64,000 bases of DNA from Symsagittifera roscoffensis (Eukaryota; Xenacoelomorpha; Acoela; Convolutidae): contig NC_087071.1 of the NCBI RefSeq assembly GCF_963678635.1, positions 29,196,120 through 29,260,119 of the forward strand, in the 5' to 3' direction. Positions 34,190 through 43,759 of this stretch are shown one piece after another. Numbering within the stretch: position 1 is the first letter of the stretch; every line of letters begins with the position of its first letter. Made by a program: the position numbers and the translations under genes. The notes below the pieces were generated by a model. It saw only the letters and a program-made list of their open reading frames with translations. It ran no database searches and was not told the DNA's origin.

Positions 34190-35066
34190 GTACTGAGACA
34201 AAGTTTTATCGATGTCACATTTTCGTTCTGTAACATAACCCCCAATCTTCTCATGATGGTTTGAATCGTACGTTCAACCAATCTGCAACCGCGATGATCC
34301 CCAGATTTTTTCTTCTATGTTGTTTTCTAAACAATATTTCCGCATTGTTTTATCCTTAAACCCAGAAAATTGGTCAGTTCTTATTGATTCGGGTGTTCCG
34401 TGGGTGTCGATGTAAAACGAAGATTTTTTTTGACGATTTTCCCCCCGTTGATTTTGTTATCTTAACTGAAGGAAATTTCGAATACCTAACTATTGCTACC
34501 AGCAAGTATATATTTTTCCCTTTATGATCTTCCAGAGGGCCTGCATAGTCCAGTTGTACTTCTTGACTTGGCTGCGTTAGCAGCGGAAGAGGTATACTAG
34601 CATTTTTTGGTATGATGTACTAAACATTCTTACCGTAGCGAGTGCAATTTCTACATTCTTCTGCCAGATTGACAATATCTTTGTGCATGAGCGGCCACCA
34701 CAGGTATCTCAAAACATCCAGCATCGCTTCCTGACCTGTGTGACCACGGTGAACTCTAGTCAAAACTGCTTGTCGCAACTGCCCTGGGACCGCCATCCTG
34801 TTATCTACTAGTATGCAGTCATCCACCACGGACAGTTGGTGCCAGAGAGGATTTGTATATGACCCCATGAGTTCAAAGCTATGAAGATTGTTTCTTTCTA
34901 TCACTCGTCGAAGCCTGTCCATCCAGGGATCCTCAGTGATTAACTCCGCTAGGAGACTTCCATCGAATAGCTTTATGAGGTTATCCAGACTTTCTTCCTT
35001 GATTAGCTCCGGTTGACGAAATTTGTCCTTCCTAGAGTTGTGATTGGCCCTTTTCTTCCCGATCAC
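34190..35066 (-). pseudogene. Integrase of the minus-strand gypsy element
   Basis: The zinc-binding domain is in 35066-34620: HRGHTGQEAMLDVLRYLWW followed by CRNC, the HHCC pattern. The catalytic core follows in shifted frames: LDYAGPLEDHKG (first Asp, about 34555), RTDQFSGF (second Asp, about 34375) and LVERTIQTIMRRLG (Glu, about 34285-34245). A stop at 34620 and frame changes near 34440 and 34310 break it. Beyond 34190 I see no GPY/F or chromodomain. Confidence 0.85.
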
Positions 35067-35815
35067 ACACTAACTTCTGGGCTGTCCGACAGGCTTTCCG
35101 CAGTTAAATCCACTTCGACTATCGGCGATTTGTATCCTTTAGAGTTTCTGTCAATTTCTTGGTCGTGTTGCACTCGGCTTTGCATTTCTGTTTGTGCTTC
35201 TAGCTCTAGCATACTTCTCGGGTTATCCTTTCTTTCTACCCCCATGAGGTCCCAAATTGAAATTAACTTTGTCATAGCAGCTAGTGGACTGGCAGATAAT
35301 GTTCCTGACTCTCTATTAGGTTTGATGTACCTATCCACCGCTCGCCACTCGATCTGTGGTATGTCTGGATCCGAACTGTCCGAGTCGTGTCTACTGCACG
35401 CTCCTCTCTTTACCATTCTGGTCCTTGAAAATGTTGCTTCTGTCACCTGCTCTGTCAGTTCTTCCCTTTTTTCGTTATGTCTATTTGTGATCTTCACCGT
35501 TTTCTTCGATTTTCCTGGCCCCAACTGATTTTTTTCCATCTTCACTGTTTTCTCCGGCTGACTTGTTGAATTATTGCATTTTTTGATATCTGAATTTATC
35601 ACCGACTGTTTAGTATGAGAAATCTTGTTTAGTGTGTTTTGCTCGTTTTGATCTTTTTGAAGACGTGAGTGTGATGAGTTGTCTTTACAGTGGCTAATAT
35701 TGTTTCTTATTCCAGAATGTTCTACAATACTTACATTAATCTTCCGATCTGTATCCTTCAACCTACTGTTCAAGCAGTCGAGCGCCTTATGGAAATTCTG
35801 AATTGAAGTTACCAC
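35063..35815 (-). pseudogene. Long hydrophilic linker between RNase H and integrase
   Basis: A 250-codon open frame, highly charged and rich in Lys, Asn, Ser, with KSKKTVKITNRHNEKREEL and PDIPQIEWRAVDRYI. I do not recognise a domain. The RNase H to integrase spacer in Ty3/gypsy elements is usually well under 100 residues, so this is long. It could be a real insertion of an extra protein segment, kept open despite decay of the flanking domains. The GTG codon at 35815 is not a trustworthy start. Confidence 0.55.
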
Positions 35816-35826
35816 AAATCTTTCAT

Positions 35827-36075
35827 CTATTTCAGATTCAGGCCATGGGTCCCCATTTGTCTCTGAGATTGATAAGTTTTGTTCGATCTATGTTCCCCCA
35901 ACGCGGATGTTAAAGCTTTATGATATGTTGCTATAACAAATTCTTTTCCCAATAGGTAATGTTTAAACCGATCTACCGCCCAAACTACTGCAAGCAGCTC
36001 GAGTTCGTTAGCAGAGTAGAGTATTTTTTTTCTTGGGTGTTCAAATAACGCGAAGCAAATGCTATCGGTACCCAT
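35827..36075 (-). pseudogene. RNase H domain of the minus-strand gypsy element
   Basis: SANELELLAVVWAVDRFKHY contains the catalytic Glu region; the later motif normally T-D-H reads ATYHKAL, so a conserved Asp is replaced by Tyr. The first Asp region (expected about 36100-36150) is not recognisable. The frame ends at 35827 after a shift. Confidence 0.8.
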
Positions 36076-36147
36076 TCATTTTGTTCTGAATGCTGTACAA
36101 GGGTTTCATCACACTTAACCCGAGTTTCTCTTGAAGGATTATAAATA

Positions 36148-37193
36148 TTAATCATAGCAAATGTTTGCTACCGCTTTTTTAACATCCTCAAATGCTACTG
36201 AAAGTTGACTATCCCAATCAAATTTTTTCACTGGCAATCGAATGTTTTTCATCTTCTTTTTTTCGTTTTCATATTTTAACAAGGGTCGAAGTTTATCCAT
36301 TAAGCTAGCTGCGTTCGGAATAAACTTAGATAGATGATTAATACTGCCCACGAAAGATCTATGTTGCTTGTGTTTTCGTGATTTTGGGTATAATACCCTC
36401 TGGCGATAATTTAGGGCCTAAACAATTTACTGATCACAAAAAAAACTCATATATTGATTTTGACCTCTAACGCAAGATTCTCTCCATCCAATTTTTGTAA
36501 AACATTCCGAACCAATTTTCCGTGATCCTTTTCTTCACCCCTCGAGCTAATAATGATATCATCTAAGAAGCAAAAGGTGTTTTTAGCATGGTTCAATGTT
36601 CTGTCCATCGCCTTTTGGAATTCAGCGGGCATGTCCGCCAACCCGTAAAAGCCTGTAAGAAACCTATAGATTCCTGTTGCCTCGCCCCCAACAATATTAA
36701 AACTGCATTGTCTGGCTGTGTCTGCAGTTAGTCTTATTTGACTGTAAGCGTACTTCAGATCCAGCACTGTGAAATACAGTGTACCTGCTGCTTTCGCAGT
36801 TATTACTTGGCTAACACCATCTATCAGTTCATCAACGTTTGGCATCTGATGATTGTTTTTGTACAATTGTCTACTGATAGGTTTTGCATCCAAGGCCAAT
36901 TTAATGGAATCGTCTTTTTTAACCGTGATAACAATTGGAGCAATGAAACAGTCGCTTGTACATTTATCCAATTTTCTGATATGTCCTTCCGATAACAATT
37001 TTTCTTGTTCTGTTTGTACTTTAACCTGAATATGTATAGGTATTCGCCTACCTTTTTCTTGTGTCGGGCATAACGGATATTTAAATTTTGTGCTCACAGT
37101 ATGATTTTTTGACTCCCCTTGGCGATCAAAACGACTTTTGAATTGATCATAAAAATTTGATTTCCAAACTTCTGACTGCTCGCACGGTAGCAC
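36148..37193 (-). pseudogene. Reverse transcriptase of the minus-strand gypsy element
   Basis: A 248-codon open frame (37193-36447) has GRRIPIHIQVKVQ, the VKKDDSIKLALDAK palm strand, TVLDLKYAYSQI with the first catalytic Asp, FYGLADMPAEFQ, and the active site FCFLDDIII (about 36575-36549), Phe replacing the more usual Tyr before L-D-D. The thumb and connection continue in another frame (36351-36148, SINHLSKFIPNAA). The catalytic residues are present but the gene is split. Confidence 0.9.
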
Positions 37194-37318
37194 GTTGAGC
37201 CTGGATCTTCGTGATGGTGCAGATTTCTGAGTAGTATGGATCCACAGTTTTCCCTGACGATCCAGTCCCAGAATAAATCGCGTCGTTCTGTGATTAACAG
37301 CGGTGCTCCGTGCACTTC

Positions 37319-37880
37319 CTATCCGGCTGAACGGAGGTTCGCTTTTAGTGCTCCTAGTATCAGAATTGGACGTTTATTGTAGTCTAAAAACTGTGCAGAC
37401 AGGTTAAGTTTTTCCGCAGCAATAAATTTTGATTTCGGAGATCCTTCCAAAATTTGTTTTATTGATGTCCAATTCAAAATTGATACTGGACTACCCGTGT
37501 CTTTAGTCATATTCACAACATGATTATCACTTTTCACCAAGGCCTTCAATGCTTTTTTATGAGATTGTGGATTTCGGCGTACCTCAATCTTTTCGACTTT
37601 CTCTGATTTATCATTTGGGCTTTGTTGACCACCGCTTCCTTCTGCTTGATCTTTCGTTAATACTCGGTTGTTGATGTATTGCTCGATTGCTACAATTGAT
37701 TTTAAATCATCTTCAACCGACATTATTTCGAACTTGTCATAGGAATCAAAATTTTGTTTTAGGTTACACTCTTCTTCCGAACTAGAATTTTTGTTTACAA
37801 TCTCGTTTACTTGCTGTGATCTGCACATTTTCGCGAAGTGATTTGGTTTGTTACAATTCTTACACGATTACTCATTGCCG
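37319..37880 (-). pseudogene. Nucleocapsid zinc knuckle and aspartic protease
   Basis: A CKNCNKPNHFAKMC motif (CX2CX4HX4C, about 37870-37829) precedes a frame open from 37828 to 37319 whose protease active site reads DTGSPVSIL (about 37506-37480), the canonical D-T/S-G of retropepsins. An acidic linker of about 100 residues lies between. Gag-to-pol continuity needs at least one frame change. Confidence 0.8.
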
Positions 37881-38886
37881 GACAACTGTTCAAGTGTCCT
37901 TCTCCAAAAATTCTTCTTCATCTCGAGCATTGTTTCTGATCTCCCTTGGATCTTGTAGTATTTCGATTCTCGTAATTTTTCCTTTTGTTTTGATCTCGAC
38001 CTTGACGTCTAGAGTTATATCCCTTGTTTCCAATTGCCATGATTGGTTCTTGATTTATTTTAGTTTGCGCGTTTGAGAATAGTCCCTTATTGGTAGTACT
38101 TGTTGAGGACCTTTGAAATGCTTGCGTAGTTTGCTTGCTTTGTTCGAGTTTTATTGCTCCCTTTAGTTCTTCTGGTGTGAATGTTTCAAAAATTAGAGTG
38201 TCTTGAAGTACAACAATCCGCATCCGGGATATAAATAAATCTTTAACTAGCTCTTCTTCTAGTCCTCCCAGCTCTGCTTTTGCTGCTTGTGCAGTCAATG
38301 CCACGTGAAAGGATTCGAGAGTTTCATTCGTCTCATATGATCATATAAACAATTTGTTTCGCTCGTAAGTGATGCATTTCGTCTTTTCGAAGCAGATTTT
38401 TGCCAGTGTCACTATATCTCGAAACCCGAGATTAGATATTTCCGAGTGCGGATTCTTTTGTATGAATTTTTTCTTGCCTTCTGAGCCCAAAGCTAGAAAT
38501 AGTCGGGATGTTAAACGTTTTCCAACTTCGTGGTAGAATACGTTTCGTACCACTTTAGGTTCTCGTAAAACACGTTCTTCATTCTCTAATAGGACTCTAT
38601 CTCGTGCTATTCTGTTACGAGCTTCTCTCTCTGCTACTACCTGCGCATCCTCGTTGTTTCCTCGCGTTTCTGGATGGGGTAGAGGTTCTTCCAGTACTGC
38701 TCATGGTTCGTCTAATAATACTTCTGGATCCACGTTCTTCTTGACCGTAACAGCTAATAGGAATTGATCAAACCAGGTTTCAAAATTTCATGGTGGGCCC
38801 GAGTTTGCCGAAACCCAGAATACCGGAATTCCCATGTCTGTCCTATTGTCTTGAGACAAAAATCTTGATCCTGCTGGCTGCGCCAT
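37850..38886 (-). pseudogene. Gag of the minus-strand gypsy element
   Basis: ATG at 38886 begins MAQPAG, like MAQPAI in the other element, and is shifted out of frame near 38800. Further segments are LALGSEGKKKFIQ (matching LCLGTEGQRRLSQ in the other copy), KDLFISRM and TPEELKGAIKLEQSK from the capsid C-terminus, and a Lys/Arg/Asn-rich stretch before the zinc knuckle. Frames break near 38570 and 38330. This is the structural polyprotein that packages the element RNA. Confidence 0.8.
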
Positions 38887-39110
38887 GTGATACCAGATAG
38901 AACCTTGTTGGTTTGGATAGTGAAAACGATATTGGTTTCAAAAGAGTTTAATTTAATATCGAAACCATCTTTTTCTATAGCCCGAGTTTTTGTGGCTAAC
39001 TGTATGCTGCTGCTACAGTAGAGAGAACTGAGTCTTTTTTTATATCGAACAAAGGTCACACATGATTGACCTTGGAATAATTAATAACAATAATTTAGTT
39101 ATAGATAACA
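38886..39110 (-). repeat. Candidate 5' LTR of the minus-strand gypsy element
   Basis: On the minus strand it begins TGTTATCTATAAC and ends GGTATCACA directly before TGGCGCAGCC, which is the expected position of a primer-binding site. A TATAAAAAAAG stretch (about 39039-39050) could be its core promoter. The inner end is firm, because the related element has the same join; the outer end is chosen by the TGTTAT start shared with the other LTR and is uncertain. Confidence 0.5.
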
Positions 39111-39139
39111 ATATGAACATGAGACCAAGGCTATAGTAC

Positions 39140-39185
39140 TGTTACTGCAACTGCAGTTGCAGTTGCTGTACCACATATATATAAA
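39140..39185 (+). promoter_or_regulatory. Palindrome followed by TATA-like box
   Basis: TACTGTTACTGCAACTGCAG and its near complement TTGCAGTTGCTGTACC form a GCAACTGCAGTTGC-centred palindrome, directly followed by CATATATATAAAAGTG (about 39172-39187). About 50 bp on, GTTAAAAATAGGTAATC could be a donor. It looks like a core promoter but no downstream gene is identified; it lies just outside the gypsy element. Confidence 0.3.
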
Positions 39186-39299
39186 AGTGAAAAGCAACAA
39201 TTGTGTTCGATTTGCCTTGAAATTCGATGTGTTAAAAATAGGTAATCTAATCCGTTTTTAAGAATTGATTGTACTCTATTGTTTTTTAAATTTACAGAC

Positions 39300-41950
39300 A
39301 CTGACAATGAAACTGAGATTCAATCGATTTTATCATTGGAACTCCAGCGCTCGAATAAACGGATAAACATTTAATCAAGCATCTCGATTTGTTTCTGCAA
39401 TTGAGGTGAACAACGTTTAGCATAAAATCTGCGCAAAAAATATAAACTTTCCTTGATTGCGACAACTTGTATTGCCATTGATGATTTGAGTTAAGACCTT
39501 TTGGTAAAACTCATAGAGTAATTTCAGATAAGGTATATCGTCTGCTCGTCACGCTATCTTATTTTCGGCCGGATAGATTCGTGCAACTTCTTAGTCTAAT
39601 GCCACTCTTAATCTTACTCTTATATCTCCTAGTCTCAATAGATCTAGTGTATACTGGTTTATGCGAGTCGGTCTCTCTGGAGAAGGCAACTATATTCTAA
39701 GTTTAATTCAAATTGCTCTGGTGCTGAAACTACAAGTAGTTTCAGCACTTACAATCAAGTGGGTTGTTAGTTGATGGAGTATGATTGGTTAGTATTCAAT
39801 AATTTATAGAGATAAAATATCATAATAATAACCAATAATATAATTCAGTTTAGATCTGGTTCCAGATTAAAGAAATAATGTTTTAACGAGTCATTCTTTG
39901 CTTTTATTCACATAGTGTTACTTTTTTTTGCAAAAAAATTCAATCTTTGGGAAATACGTTGTATTTATTTTAGAGCTTAATTTGAGCATTGACGTTATTT
40001 TTAACATTTAACATTAAAAAAACTAAAAATTGTTAAAACACTGCTAATAAATTTGCTAGTCAAAATGCATTTACTGGCCTGCCTATACTTTTATTGCTAC
40101 ATAATCTTTCAATTATGGGCATCGGACCAAGTTTTCAGCCAATCAGAAAAAAAATTGAAGTGCAGCGCTAAGAAATTTCAATTTTAGCCCTGCGGCGGAG
40201 GATCTTAAATTCGTCTAACTGGGGGGATTAAAATTTGATCCTGGCCGTAAAATAACGGCTACTACATTGAAAAACTTCTTACCTAAAGTTGGAGCATGCT
40301 GATCCTAGTCCGGAAATCGGGTCCGGTAGAACAAACTCAATTGCCTCGGCAGTCCAGCCATCAAAAATTAGCAAAGCTGAAAAAATATTTTTTTGAAGCG
40401 AATAAACTAAAGAAAGGAATCACGACAAAAAACTCCGTCTCTGCTAGCTGTGCAAATGGCTGATTCAACTATCGGTTGAGCATTTATGATTTTTTTTTTC
40501 CAAGTTTGTTGGCATTTTTTGTCGAAAAAATGATCACAACGCATAATTAAAGAAACTTGGAATGAAACACAAAAAATGCCGAAAATCTGTGGCGCATATG
40601 AGGAGTTCAAAAGTTCCAATTTTTCTCTGGAGAAAGCCTGCCCCAGCAGAAGCAAACGCCCCTCTGCTCAGGGATTTGATCCCATCACTACGCAAAGGTT
40701 CCCTTTTGGTATTATTTTATGCCATCCATTTTCGGCTCATTGACCATAGACAATTTTTGTTTTCAAAAAATGTCCAACCTTTTTCAAAAAATTCTCAAAA
40801 ACGACATACAGCATTTTTGATTTATGTTTTTAAATGTTTGCCTACTTTTTTTTGAAAAACCACGTCAATTTTTTCTTTTGTCACTATATGGTTTTTCATG
40901 GTTTTTTTGGAGAGCTCGCAAAACCAATTTGATCGACCTTAAAAGTTCCATTGCCCCTGCGAGAAGATCCTAGATCCAAAATACGACAAACTAAGACTCA
41001 CAGAATATTGATAAGCATAACAGTAGTGTTGGTATGTTAAATAGCATTTTAATATGAGGTCTGTCAATAAATTGGTCTGTCAATAAGCCAAGCTAGACCT
41101 TCATAAAGTGAAAGGCTGGCTGGTAGAGCTAATTAGAACTGCTAAATTGTAGTTTGTTTGAAACCAATTCAAAACAAACAACCAATTTTCAAAAGTTATT
41201 TCTTTAACACAATGCTGATTTAGCGCTTGCTTGAGAATCTAATTTTTTAACCAATAAATAGGGTTTAAATCTCGAAACGAGGTTTAATTGATGCTATGAG
41301 AGATTATTTCATCAATAGTCCAGATATTGGGGGGTTTTCCTGTAAAAAATACTTTTCTAAAACAACGGTTTCAATGACGTGAATTATATCGAAGTCCTCT
41401 ATAAATGCAATTTGACTGGCCTCTTTTGATTTTCTTTCTGAAAAAGTCCGAGAATTTTTTTTCGAATCAATATGAATGGGACTTCTGTAGCTTCTTGTCC
41501 ATGGATTGAAGTTCTCTTTTCGTATCTTTGATTTTTGTTATTAGGCTCTTTTTACCTATTTTTCCTGTGGTACCTAACTACGACTTGCTAGCCGCATAAA
41601 GAACTAAACCAACAGCTATGCTAATTAAACCTTTGCAACCCCTAATGAATCTTCCCTTTTTTTCAAAAGCAGGGGAAACAATTCAAAAGACTGAAAATGA
41701 TTTGTTTTCCTTGTTAGTATGATTATTACGATTATCAATAAAATATCATGATATTAAAGATAACAAAGTTTTAAGATGAAATGACTCCCAACAAAAAGTT
41801 AGGAGCGTATAACCTCTAAAAATTGGCGCAAAATGTGTAAAATTTGATTTTTAAACAAAACTGAGAGGTTTATATATATTTTTAAAATGTTGGGCATCAT
41901 AGGAAGCTCCTTTTAAAATTGTTTTGTCAACAATAGAACAGATAGTTTTG
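39300..41950. other. Non-coding host DNA
   Basis: Apart from a perfect 13-bp-arm palindrome at 39721-39748 I see no gene or element. The open frames at 40407-40855 on both strands overlap each other and have no recognisable motif. Confidence 0.5.
39721..39748. repeat. Perfect inverted repeat, 13-bp arms
   Basis: GTGCTGAAACTAC and GTAGTTTCAGCAC are separated by AA. Such a perfect hairpin stands out in this otherwise unstructured AT-rich stretch. Confidence 0.9.
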
Positions 41951-41954
41951 CGTA

Positions 41955-42137
41955 TTTTTTGTTTGTTTAAAAAACCGAAACCGGTCGGCCCAACATTTGC
42001 AATTTAAATTGCATCATAATATTTTTGCTAATTTCTAAGCAAGTTTTATCTTGAACTTTTTTGTGTTAATTGAAACCAATTTGAAAACAGTGCGTTTTAT
42101 TTTTCAAGTTTTAATCGTTTTGTCCGGATAATTTAAA
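41955..42137 (+). repeat. Diverged dispersed repeat, copy 1
   Basis: Shares ordered blocks with 43545-43752: GGTCGGCCCAA, TTTGCTAA.TTTCTAAGCA, GTTTTATCTT and ATTTTAATCGTTTTGTCCGG followed by ATAATTT. Similarity is about 70% by eye, in the same orientation, 1.6 kb apart. Probably two copies of an old unclassified element. Confidence 0.6.
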
Positions 42138-42453
42138 TCAGCAATGTATTTTTGATGAATAACGTAAAAAAATAATAATTCACAACATTAGCAAAAAAGT
42201 TTTGCCAATGAGGAAAAATAGCAAACTCAACTTGACGGTACAAGTTTGATAGTTGGGCCCTTGAAAGATTAAGTTTGGATGATGGGTCCCAATTTTCAAA
42301 AGCAATTTTGATTTGGGGAACTATCTCATTTTAAGGGACCTAATCTGATCATACTTGTATCAAAATTTCAATTCAACTTTGATACCTCATAAAGGGTAGC
42401 GCTGATCATATACTCTTGGGTGATGTCAATTTTTTAATAAGATTTTCTGTGAG

Positions 42454-42892
42454 TATGGCTGACACTGGTTCATCAAAATTGGCTCTCTGTCTTGGAGGAA
42501 AAGTTAACATAATCAAATTAAACAGCAAAAATCTATTGATCTATTGGAATCGTTTGTTTTCTCCCTTCTTTTTAAAAAAAAAAACAATTTTTGAAATTAA
42601 TTTAAATAAAGTAAAGATTTTCAGGGACTTATTATTCAAATTGATACAAAATAAAAACGGCCGAAACATGCAAAGCTTTGAAATTGTCACTGGGAAATGG
42701 GAACAATTTTGCAATTCGAAAAGTTTGGTTAGAACAGAACAAAAATGTTGCTTCTTTTATTTCGATTTTTTGAACGGTTACTCATTCATTTTGATAATTG
42801 ACTATCGAAAGTTTTTGTTTTCAATCTTTCGCCCAATAGTGTTTCGCCTTTTCGACTTCTGTCCATCGCCCATAAAACGGTCCGCAGGTTAA
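42454..42892 (+). CDS. Open frame of uncertain status
   Basis: A frame open from about 42416, with its first ATG at 42454, to TAA-like end at 42892, about 146 codons. It is long for chance in AT-rich DNA, but the product is Phe-, Ile- and Lys-rich with homopolymer-driven runs (FLKKKT, FYFDFL) and no recognisable motif. No intron signals, homologue or gene context support it. It lies between the two copies of the dispersed repeat above, so it may be part of an old element. Confidence 0.15.
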
Positions 42893-43544
42893 CTGATTGG
42901 ACTAACGCTCTTAAAAACTATCAAAAGTGGTTTCAAAGATTGACCTGGTTCTCCGAAAACCTATCAGAAGTATTCAAGTTGTCACTATTTTCTATAAAAA
43001 TCCCTAATGATTCAAATATGAAAATGAGTCGAACTTACAAAATTTTTTCCGTCAAACACTTTAATTTTTGCACTGAATATGTGATACAGTGCTGATTTGA
43101 TTTAAACTATTAAAATGAAAAAAAAAACACATTTAAACTTAAGTTACGTTTTTTTCAAAATGAGTTGATTTTAGTCGAAAATTAAAAAACTAAACTTGCT
43201 TAAATTTCAGCAAAATTTTAAGGCGTAAAAACGACCAATTTTGGGCTTTCTTATTCCACCAAAAAACGCTAAATGCTTGGTTGAATTGCTCGCAAACCTA
43301 TAACTAAAAGAGCTTCTAGTATAGCCCAACAAAATGGAACGAGGGTCTAATTTTACTAAAAAAAAGTATAAAAACAGTTTTTAAATAAATATTTGGTGCT
43401 TCATATAGTAAAAATGACAGATTTGGCTATTAAACAAAAAATTAATTTAATTTTAAAAAACAGACAATTGTACATTTTTAAGTTTTGTTGGGGTTTATCA
43501 GAAGCTATATTAAAAGTATTTTTATCAGCGTTTTAACCAGTAGT

Positions 43545-43752
43545 TTTGGCGTAAATTTTGATTAAATAAAAACAGCTGAAAAAGGTCGGCCCAAAACTCG
43601 CATATTAATTTGCACCAGAATATGTTTGCTAAATTTCTAAGCATGTTTTATCTTCACTTTTCCTGTGAAAAAGGAGCCGAATTTGAGAAAAACGCGTTTT
43701 AGTTTTGAATAGTTTGATTAAATTTTAATCGTTTTGTCCGGATAATTTGAGT
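43545..43752 (+). repeat. Diverged dispersed repeat, copy 2
   Basis: See the partner at 41955-42137; the best block is AATCGTTTTGTCCGGATAAT. Confidence 0.6.
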
Positions 43753-43759
43753 TTTTTGA

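Larger units (their letters stand above)
34190..39110 (-). mobile_element. Ty3/gypsy LTR retrotransposon, minus strand, degraded
   Basis: Reading leftward from 39110: LTR, gag, CCHC nucleocapsid, DTGS protease, RT, RNase H, a long linker and integrase, i.e. the Ty3/gypsy domain order. Gag and RT are clearly related to the plus-strand element at 51235-54641, and both start gag with ATGGCGCAGCCAGCA, so they are members of one family. Frames change repeatedly and the RNase H has lost a conserved Asp, so it is inactive. The 3' LTR is not seen. Confidence 0.92.
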
